Origin: Bacteroidales bacterium UBA714 | GTDB taxonomy: Bacteria; Bacteroidota; Bacteroidia; Bacteroidales; UBA932 | Direction: 5' to 3' | DNA: 16,257 nucleotides | Assembly: GCA_002298075.1 (NCBI GenBank) | Contig: DBLW01000070.1 | Location: 1 to 16,257 of the forward strand | Shown: piece by piece, positions 7,300 to 13,298 of the stretch | How positions within the stretch are numbered: the stretch's first letter is position 1 | Layout of the letters: each line of letters opens with the position of its first letter | Notes under the pieces: model-generated | Databases searched by the model: none | What the model was told of the DNA's origin: nothing | Seen by the model: only the letters and a program-made list of their open reading frames with translations | Program-made: the position numbers and the translations under genes

Positions 7300-9015
7300 T
7301 TATTCCAACCAAGGTGCAATCATATCTGTAGGGTCAGGATTGTTGGTAGCATCAGTGATTCCAAGGTTGCTCTGGAACTCACCGCGTGTGATTACGATAT
7401 TCCACTGAGGTGAACGGCCCTTGCAATTGAACCGGTACTGTCCAGCCTGGTTTGTTCCGTCATATCCTCTTTCAATTCCTCCGTTGACACGCTTGTAGTC
7501 ATAGATGAGGAGTCCTTCGCCCCAAAACTCAATTCTCTTCTGGAAGAGGAGGTCGTCCACAAGGAAGTTCTCGAGAGTGTTTGCACTACTGTGAAATTCA
7601 GGGTCACGATAAGTGTTGATGAAGCTGTCAAGCTCTGTTTTTCCAGCCGCAAGCCCTTTCGTATGTGCAGTTGCCTCAGCGATGATGAAATACATCTCCT
7701 CTATTCTCATCAGGCAATGGTCTGCACAGTTTCCTACGTTGTAGTTGCTGGTCTCACCCTGTGCCGGACGGAACTTGATGTTCTCGTATGGCTTGGCAGG
7801 AGGTGTCTCTGAAGTTCCCTTAAGGAAATTGTCCCTTCCGGCAGTTCCGCCGGCGAACTGGTAAACATTTGCGAATGCAGGGTCGTTAGGATTCTCTACA
7901 AACTCAGGTGCAAGCCAACTTGCCTTACGGAAGTCACTGTCATTGATTCTCTCATAGAACTTTCTGTCTGCTCCGATCTGAGAAAGCGACGAATATCCCC
8001 AAGATGCCTCAGAAGAGATATGGGCTGTATAGGTAATGATGTTACCCTGGTTCTCTGCTGAGAGAGTCTGTCCCCATATCCACGAGTTGTTTGCAGCTCC
8101 GTTGTTGAAACCGTTCACAGGATCCTGCCACTGTGCCTTTGTAAGAGGCGCCCTATCTCCGGACTCGATAGCAAGTTTCGCGTTTGCGATTGCGTTCTCG
8201 AATGCCTGTTTTGACGCAGCACCCTCAGCCCAGTAACCCATCTCAAGGTATGCCCTTGCCTTGAGTCCATAAACTGCAACAAGGCTTGGAGTAGTGTAGT
8301 TGAATGCCTTGTCTTTGAGATATTTCTCAGCATTGTCAAGGTCTGTGAGGATGAACTCATACATTGCTTCCAAGGTTGCACGAGGGTTGTTTCTTGCAAC
8401 ATCTTCGCTAATGGACTCGGTAACGATAGGCACCGTAAGGTTCTTGAGATTGTCAGCTACAACATACCCTTTTCCCACGGCATAGGGGTCTGTGACAGGC
8501 TTTGCGTTATAGAGCCTGGCAAGGTCAAGATAGAACATTGCCCTGTATGCGAGAGCTTGGCCGAGATAGCCTTTCTGCACGTCATTGGCCGTTTCCGGAT
8601 TTACGACAGCTACAAGGTCGTTTGCAATTTTTATCCATTTGTAGTAGCAGTCCCAATAGAAGGCTGTCACTGCATATCTTGAATCCTGCCCAGAGTTCAT
8701 GGCTGACTGGTAGAACCTGTTGTAGAGAGGTTCATCACCCATTGTAGCAAGGTCGTTGAGCATGAATTCCGTATAGAGGTGGATTGCTCCGATACCGAAG
8801 TCGGTATGCCATCCGTAAGTCTTGTAATATCCGGACCATCCTGTTGACATCATTGCAGAAGGGAGACCGCGAAGGATACCCTCCAAAGCAAATGAAGATT
8901 CAGAAACCTGGCTTCCCAGCTGGGTTGCGCCCTCCGGAAAAGTTTCTTTGATACAGCCGGCTGAAAGTGAGCAGACTGCGAGGATACTGAGTGATTTTAC
9001 TAATATCTTTTTCAT
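7300..9015 (-). CDS. susD-like: SusD/RagB-family nutrient-binding lipoprotein
   Basis: A 571-residue lipoprotein with signal peptide ending LSAGC (lipid Cys21) and then IKETFPE. SusD hallmarks: helical TPR-like segments (GYLGQALAYRAMFYLDLARL near residue 155-175; ARAYLEMGYWAEG near 260), the YEFILTDLDNAEKYL helix, the late segment MRIEEMYFIIAEA, and the end LLFQKRIEFWGEG with IYDYKR. Length is typical for the family. SusD proteins form the lid over the SusC barrel and deliver ligand. The gene follows the susC-like gene by 15 bases and precedes the SusE/F-like gene by 18 bases, so they form one transcript. The substrate cannot be read from sequence; the downstream protease favours peptides, as with RagAB. 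Confidence 0.95.
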   Translation of the reverse strand: MKKILVKSLSILAVCSLSAGCIKETFPEGATQLGSQVSESSFALEGILRGLPSAMMSTGWSGYYKTYGWHTDFGIGAIHLYTEFMLNDLATMGDEPLYNRFYQSAMNSGQDSRYAVTAFYWDCYYKWIKIANDLVAVVNPETANDVQKGYLGQALAYRAMFYLDLARLYNAKPVTDPYAVGKGYVVADNLKNLTVPIVTESISEDVARNNPRATLEAMYEFILTDLDNAEKYLKDKAFNYTTPSLVAVYGLKARAYLEMGYWAEGAASKQAFENAIANAKLAIESGDRAPLTKAQWQDPVNGFNNGAANNSWIWGQTLSAENQGNIITYTAHISSEASWGYSSLSQIGADRKFYERINDSDFRKASWLAPEFVENPNDPAFANVYQFAGGTAGRDNFLKGTSETPPAKPYENIKFRPAQGETSNYNVGNCADHCLMRIEEMYFIIAEATAHTKGLAAGKTELDSFINTYRDPEFHSSANTLENFLVDDLLFQKRIEFWGEGLLIYDYKRVNGGIERGYDGTNQAGQYRFNCKGRSPQWNIVITRGEFQSNLGITDATNNPDPTDMIAPWLE

Positions 9016-9030
9016 ACAATGCCCTCCAGA

Positions 9031-12000
9031 TTAAAATGTGATGTTGATACCGCCAGAAATTGTTCTGACTGTTGAGTTCGTAGTGTAGCTTGTTGACCCG
9101 CTGAAACTGTAACGTGGGTCAAATCCCCGGCGTGCAGATACATACCAGATGTTGTCTGCTGCTGCATAGATGCGGAGCCTGCTGATTTTGATCTTGTTTG
9201 TCAGCTTGGCAGGGAAAGTATATCCGATCTGCGCATTCTGGAAGTTCAGATAGCTGGCGTCGGTGAGAAACCTGTCAGATGTCGAATTGAAGTCCTTGTC
9301 CATGTACTGGAAGCGAGGAAGGCTTGCATCCCGATTTGAAGGAGTCCATGAGTTTGTAAGAACATCCTTGTGAATATTCTCTCCGAGCTTGGTACCAGGG
9401 GCGTTGAGTGACTGTGCATAGCCCGAGTCGTAAGACTGTCCGCCGAGCTGGTATGTGAACTGTACTGAGATGTCAACACCATAGAATGAGAACGAAGTTC
9501 CGAATCCTCCGTAAAGTTTTGGAGTAGGTGCGCCGCAGAGATACTCAGTTGCTGAGCTGTAGTCCTTTGTGGTTTCCCTTCTCACAATTCCGTCCTCACC
9601 GGTTACATCCCGATACCACATCGGCTCACCTGTATTGCGGTCGATTCCTGCATATTTAGGCATCTTCCTGGTATAGAGAGGAAGTCCTTCTCCATAGAAA
9701 TAAGTTCCGCTGGCATAGCCTTCGTATCCCTCCATTGTCACAGTCTTTCTTTCTTCTGGCAGACTTATGATTTTGTTGGTGTAGTGTGTGGCGTTCAAGT
9801 TGGCTGACCATACGAAGTTCTTTCTTCTCATGATATCACCGTTGAGAGCAAACTCGACACCGGCATTTCTCATGTCACCGATGTTGTCGTAATAGCCTTC
9901 ATAACCCAATGACGCAGGGACAGTGAAGAAGAAGAGCATGTCTGAGGTCTTTCTATAGAAATATTCAACCGAACCGCTCAGTCTTCCTTTGAAGAAGTCG
10001 AAGTCAACTCCGACATTGAAGTTGGTGTTTGTCTCCCATGTGATGTTCTCGTTACCCTTTGAGCTGAAAGTAACTCCGACCTCACCCTCTGAGTTGGTGA
10101 TTGAGTACTTGTCAGTATAAAGGTAGTTTCCGATATTGTCGTTACCCTGTGAACCGATGGAAGCCTTAATTTTGAGCATGTCAATCCAAGATGCGTTGAA
10201 CCAAGGCTCACGGTCGATAAGCCATCCGGCTCCTACTGACCAGAAGTTACCCCAGCGGTGGTCAGGATGGAAGCGTGAAGATGCGTCACGACGATATGAT
10301 GCACTTGCGTAAATTTTATCGGCATAGTCGTACTGAACACGAGCGAAGAAACCTTCGTTGTTGTACCAGTCATGGCTTGATGCAGATGAAGCAGCATCCA
10401 CAACAGCTCCGTTGAGTTCAAGGTTCGTTGTCGAGAAGAGCTTGGTCTTTGAAGCTTGGAGTGAGTATGAATCCTGTCTGTAGTACTCGTGTCCGATGAT
10501 AGCGTCGATGCTATGTTCACCGAACTTACGGTTCCAGCTGAGAATCTGCTGGAAGTTCATGAAGAATGTCCTTCCGTGTGCAACTGATATGTTACCGCCA
10601 TTAGGCACAAACTGGCCGTAGTAAGGGTTGGACATTGATTTTGAACGGGTCTCATCGAGTCCGACACCGCCGTTGATTGTCAAGGTGAAATCTTTGAGGA
10701 ACTTGACATCAATAAATCCTGTTCCGTTGAATGCGTTTCCGTTGCTTACGCTGAGGTCGAGAAGGTTGGTACAGAGAGCATTGGCATTTGTCGCATTAGG
10801 GCGGGTGAGTCCGGCGTTCTGACCGTTACCGAAGTCGTACCTGTTGTATCCGTTGACATCTTTCATGATGTTGCCCTGTCCGTCCCTTATGAAGAGAGGG
10901 TAGATAGGTGCCATTCCGATTGCCATACCGAAAGTTGAGCCAGTAGAACCTGCGTCCTCGTTAGGGTTTGCATTCTCCCAAGTGAAGTTGGTGTAGCTCA
11001 TGTTGGCTCCGACTTTCAGCCATGATTTGGCCTGGTAGTCAGCGCGGAGCTTTGCTGTATAACGCCTCATGGCCTGGCCTTCGACGATACCTTTGTTGTC
11101 CAGCATACCGAGGGAAGCATAGAATGATGCTTTTTCATTGCCGGCAGAAACGCTGACATTGTACTCCTGTCTGAGAGTTGCCTTATACACATTGTCAAGC
11201 CAGTTGTCCGGCTGAAGGAGATAGTCCTGTCCGTTGTAGTTCACATGACGGCCGAGGGTGGCGGCAGGGTTGATTCTGCCGTTGCTTCCGATGAGGAGCT
11301 GACCTTCCGGAACTTCATACACATTGTAGCCGAGACCGCCTTCCCTTGAACTGCCGGCCACATTGGTGGCAGCCCTGAGATGGGCGTCAGCCTCTGAGAT
11401 GCCGTTGCTCATGTAGTAGTTTTTAAGAGCATTGTAGTGCGTCTCGTAGTACTGTCCAGGATCGGTAATGTAATCGTAAGTAAGGAGGGCCTTGGTGTTT
11501 GCACCCCATTTTGCATCAACGTTCACGACTGCATTTCCCCTCTTTGCCTTCTTTGTAGTGATCATGATGACACCGTTGGCTCCACGCGCACCATAGAGGG
11601 CATTGGAAGCGGCGTCTTTGAGGACTGTCATAGACTCAATGTCGGAAGGGTTGATGTTGTTTATGTCACCAGGATAAGGTACACCATCTACAACATAAAG
11701 AGGAGCGCTGCCTGCACTGATTGATGAGATACCGCGGATGCGGATAGAAGGTGATGAACCGAGTGCTCCAGAGGCTGTAGTCATCTGTACTCCGGCCACG
11801 ACTCCTTCAAGGGCGCGTGTCGCGTCCGAGGACTGCACTTTTGCTATGTCGGATGATTTCACTACTGCAGCCGAACCTGTAAATGATTCTTTTGTGGCTG
11901 TACCGAATGCGATTACAATTGTCTCGTCAAGCACTGCGGCATCTACATGGAGGGCAACATCTACTCTGCCTCTTCCTGCCACAACCGCTTCCTCCGTCTT

Positions 12001-12237
12001 GTAACCTACCGATACGAAAACAAGGGCAGCATCTTCATTCTGGATCTTGATGCTGTAATTGCCGTCAGCATCAGCTGAAGTGCCAATCATCTTTCCTTTG
12101 ATCTGAATCGATGCGAAAGGGATGCCTTCACCTGTTTCAGCATCTGTTATCCTACCGGTAACTTCTCTGCTTTGGGCAAATGCCGCAGAAGTCACAAGGA
12201 CCAGTAACGCTGTGAAAAAGATTTTAACTTTTTTCAT
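9031..12237 (-). CDS. susC-like: SusC/RagA-family TonB-dependent outer-membrane transporter (left copy)
   Basis: A 1068-residue protein from the ATG at 12235-12237 (a GTG two codons upstream is in frame but unlikely). A signal peptide ends AAFAQS. Residues about 22-100 are a carboxypeptidase-regulatory-like domain (GRITDAETGEGIPFASIQIK). A TonB-box-like segment (VLDETIVIAFG) precedes the plug domain, which has IRIRGISSISAGSAPLYVVD, DIESMTVLKDAASNALYG and GANGVIMITTKK. The rest is the beta-barrel, ending in phenylalanine (ISGGINITF), as expected for outer-membrane insertion. It imports ligand captured by the SusD partner, using TonB energy. It is the first gene of the minus-strand operon. Its upstream region runs into an apparent invertible segment carrying a promoter, so its expression is predicted to be phase variable. 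The first codons and leader resemble those of the divergent susC at 13299. Confidence 0.95.
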   Translation of the reverse strand: MKKVKIFFTALLVLVTSAAFAQSREVTGRITDAETGEGIPFASIQIKGKMIGTSADADGNYSIKIQNEDAALVFVSVGYKTEEAVVAGRGRVDVALHVDAAVLDETIVIAFGTATKESFTGSAAVVKSSDIAKVQSSDATRALEGVVAGVQMTTASGALGSSPSIRIRGISSISAGSAPLYVVDGVPYPGDINNINPSDIESMTVLKDAASNALYGARGANGVIMITTKKAKRGNAVVNVDAKWGANTKALLTYDYITDPGQYYETHYNALKNYYMSNGISEADAHLRAATNVAGSSREGGLGYNVYEVPEGQLLIGSNGRINPAATLGRHVNYNGQDYLLQPDNWLDNVYKATLRQEYNVSVSAGNEKASFYASLGMLDNKGIVEGQAMRRYTAKLRADYQAKSWLKVGANMSYTNFTWENANPNEDAGSTGSTFGMAIGMAPIYPLFIRDGQGNIMKDVNGYNRYDFGNGQNAGLTRPNATNANALCTNLLDLSVSNGNAFNGTGFIDVKFLKDFTLTINGGVGLDETRSKSMSNPYYGQFVPNGGNISVAHGRTFFMNFQQILSWNRKFGEHSIDAIIGHEYYRQDSYSLQASKTKLFSTTNLELNGAVVDAASSASSHDWYNNEGFFARVQYDYADKIYASASYRRDASSRFHPDHRWGNFWSVGAGWLIDREPWFNASWIDMLKIKASIGSQGNDNIGNYLYTDKYSITNSEGEVGVTFSSKGNENITWETNTNFNVGVDFDFFKGRLSGSVEYFYRKTSDMLFFFTVPASLGYEGYYDNIGDMRNAGVEFALNGDIMRRKNFVWSANLNATHYTNKIISLPEERKTVTMEGYEGYASGTYFYGEGLPLYTRKMPKYAGIDRNTGEPMWYRDVTGEDGIVRRETTKDYSSATEYLCGAPTPKLYGGFGTSFSFYGVDISVQFTYQLGGQSYDSGYAQSLNAPGTKLGENIHKDVLTNSWTPSNRDASLPRFQYMDKDFNSTSDRFLTDASYLNFQNAQIGYTFPAKLTNKIKISRLRIYAAADNIWYVSARRGFDPRYSFSGSTSYTTNSTVRTISGGINITF

Positions 12238-12248
12238 AAGCACATAAT

Positions 12249-12269
12249 TTAGTTAAACATAAATATTGA
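12249..12269 (-). repeat. Left copy of the 21-bp inverted leader repeat
   Basis: This 21-base sequence is the exact reverse complement of 13271-13291. Both copies end a few bases before the start codon of a susC gene, and a second shared block (GCTTATGAAAAAA; 12229-12241 here, 13295-13307 on the right) covers the start codon. The copies therefore frame the recombinase segment as inverted repeats. They may be a conserved translation leader of paralogous susC genes or a second recombination substrate. Confidence 0.85.
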
Positions 12270-12360
12270 TAATTTCGTATTCTTCATCTCATCGGCAGGC
12301 AGTCCTTTGTGGATGCTTGGGAAAACCTCTTCCCTACCTACATGAAACCACCGCACATCC
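12270..12360 (-). other. Extra 5' leader segment of the left susC transcript
   Basis: About 90 bases between the left crossover site and the conserved susC leader, with no counterpart in front of the right susC. It holds no credible ORF. A small hairpin is possible (GGGAA 12319-12323 with TTCCC 12330-12334, and GGATG 12311-12315 with CATCC 12356-12360). If the inferred promoter is right, this sequence is part of a roughly 157-base untranslated leader. No known riboswitch was recognised. Confidence 0.4.
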
Positions 12361-12386
12361 GCACTTTTAAACGGGCGTTTTTTACA
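12361..12386. promoter_or_regulatory. Left crossover site (inferred) for the serine recombinase
   Basis: The core AAACG-GG-CGTTT occupies 12369-12380: 5-base dyad arms around the asymmetric dinucleotide GG (12374-12375). The outer arm extends as GCACTTTTAAACG and the inner arm reads CGTTTTTTACATC. The same core occurs in opposite orientation at 13236-13247. Dyad half-sites around a 2-base polar centre are what serine invertases cut and exchange. From memory, the core reported for the B. fragilis Mpi invertase (ARACGTWCGT) has the same arms with a different centre. Recombination itself is inferred. Confidence 0.65.
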
Positions 12387-12399
12387 TCAGCCCGAATTG

Positions 12400-12431
12400 C
12401 AAAGATGAAAATTAATTTTTGAAATTCCAAG
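12400..12431 (-). promoter_or_regulatory. Outward-facing promoter inside the invertible segment, aimed at the left susC
   Basis: On the minus strand CTTG (12428-12431) and CATCTTTG (12400-12407) are separated by 20 bases, close to the Bacteroidetes promoter form TTTG-N19-21-TAnnTTTG with one mismatch in each box; the following C gives the common TTTGC context. The expected transcription start is near 12394, so the transcript would cross the left crossover site and run into the left susC. No comparable element was found between the right site and the right susC ATG. Confidence 0.55.
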
Positions 12432-12588
12432 CATGTTAAAAGGCTGAATTATAGTGTCTATTAAACTTTTTTTGCCAAATGGGACAAAAAAATGAAAGAA
12501 ACGTTTAAAATTGTTACACATTTTTCAGCAAGGATGCACTTTTTCTTATCAAACATTATAATTTTCATAAAAAGTAAAAAAGCAACTT

Positions 12589-13194
12589 TCAACGCGTATT
12601 TTCGATTTCCATAATGTATTTTCTCAGTGTATTTCTGTGTATTCCATATTTTCTCGCTATCTCAGAAAGGGGTCTTCCGGCCTCTTTCATCAGGCGGATA
12701 TCATCGTATTGCTTACAAAATGTAAGTTTCTTTGCAGAACTGCCCGGAGGCCTCCCGAGCTTTATTCCTTCCAGCCTTTTGACTGCAAGGGCTTCTTTCG
12801 TGCGCTGGGAAATCAGGTTGCGTTCAATCTCTGCTGCCAATGCGAAAGCAAACGCTATTATCTTGGAATTTATGTTGTCTGACAGGTCAAAATTGTCCTT
12901 TATGGTATGAATTGTCACTCCCTTCAAGGCGCAAGTGTTCAATATTCCCATGACCATCAGCATATTACGACCGAGTCGTGACAACTCAGTGCAAATCAGG
13001 AGGTCGCCGCGTCCCATCCGGTCCATCAATCTGCCGAGCATTCTCTTCTCGGACGAGATTGTCCCGGAAACGGACTCCGACACCCACTCATCAATGGTAA
13101 CCCTGTGACTGTCACAGTATTTCATAATCTCATGTCTTTGGTTCGAATAGGTCTGCATCTCGGTGCTGACCCTGATGTAAGCATAAACGCGCAT
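12589..13194 (-). CDS. Small serine site-specific recombinase (DNA invertase/resolvase family)
   Basis: A 201-residue protein starting at the ATG at 13192-13194 (MRVYAYIRVSTEMQ). A TTG at 13227 is in frame, but the ATG start puts the catalytic serine at residue 10, as in Hin and gamma-delta resolvase. Conserved features: Arg8 and Ser10 in YIRVST, Arg73 and Arg76 in ELSRLGRNM, Arg125 in the E-helix region (LAAEIERNLISQRTKEAL), the linker KLGRPPGS and a C-terminal helix-turn-helix of about 165-196 (GRPLSEIARKYGIHRNTLRK). Length and order fit small DNA invertases. It lies wholly inside the pair of inverted crossover sites, 34 bases from the right one, so it would flip with its target. A weak -7-like TAACATTG (13215-13222) next to the right site could drive it and be blocked by the bound enzyme. 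Of the family's possible functions, invertase fits best; resolvase action would need directly repeated sites, which are not seen. Confidence 0.92.
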   Translation of the reverse strand: MRVYAYIRVSTEMQTYSNQRHEIMKYCDSHRVTIDEWVSESVSGTISSEKRMLGRLMDRMGRGDLLICTELSRLGRNMLMVMGILNTCALKGVTIHTIKDNFDLSDNINSKIIAFAFALAAEIERNLISQRTKEALAVKRLEGIKLGRPPGSSAKKLTFCKQYDDIRLMKEAGRPLSEIARKYGIHRNTLRKYIMEIENTR

Positions 13195-13227
13195 TTTACA
13201 AAGTGTTTTATAATCAATGTTATACAA

Positions 13228-13255
13228 GCACTTTTAAACGCCCGTTTAAAGTGCG
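13228..13255. promoter_or_regulatory. Right crossover site (inferred) for the serine recombinase
   Basis: Near-perfect palindrome GCACTTTTAAACG-CC-CGTTTAAAGTGC with centre CC at 13241-13242, so the core is the reverse complement of the left core. Its outer arm (CGCACTTTAAACG when read from outside) matches the outer arm of the left site except for one missing T. It is more symmetric than the left site, whose inner arm has diverged. It lies between the recombinase start and the right susC start, where the recombinase could also repress its own gene. Confidence 0.65.
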
Positions 13256-13270
13256 TTGATTGAAATTAAC

Positions 13271-13291
13271 TCAATATTTATGTTTAACTAA
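13271..13291 (+). repeat. Right copy of the 21-bp inverted leader repeat
   Basis: Exact reverse complement of 12249-12269. It ends 7 bases before the right susC ATG (the left copy ends 11 bases before its ATG). With the shared GCTTATGAAAAAA around the start codon it makes the two susC translation starts nearly identical. See the left copy for interpretation. Confidence 0.85.
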
Positions 13292-13298
13292 TTTGCTT

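Larger units (their letters stand above)
12374..13242. mobile_element. Predicted invertible DNA segment (inverton) carrying its own serine recombinase
   Basis: The segment between the two central dinucleotides (GG at 12374, CC at 13241) is 867 bp centre to centre. It contains the recombinase gene and, at its left end, an outward-facing promoter-like sequence. Divergent susC genes flank it, each pointing away. Inversion would move the promoter from facing the left susC to facing the right one, with the inferred start of transcription about 77 bases from the right susC ATG. The self-encoded recombinase layout recalls the Hin flagellar switch; invertible promoters in front of surface-protein operons are established in Bacteroides. 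The inversion event is not shown by a single sequence. Confidence 0.65.

Noticed and set aside
12270..12310. Hammerhead-ribozyme-like words (CCGATGAG followed by CGAAA) on the minus strand in the left susC leader
   Set aside because: The conserved CUGAUGA core has a mismatch and no stable stem II or the other two stems can be drawn.
13195..13227. Upstream TTG start for the recombinase (11 extra residues)
   Set aside because: The ATG at 13194 places the catalytic serine at residue 10 as in the family; the extension would reach the crossover site and adds nothing conserved.
12249..13291. Inverted repeats as ends of an insertion sequence carrying the recombinase
   Set aside because: The 21-bp repeats sit in the leaders of two intact susC genes, no target-site duplication is seen, and the protein is a small invertase-type enzyme rather than a transposase.
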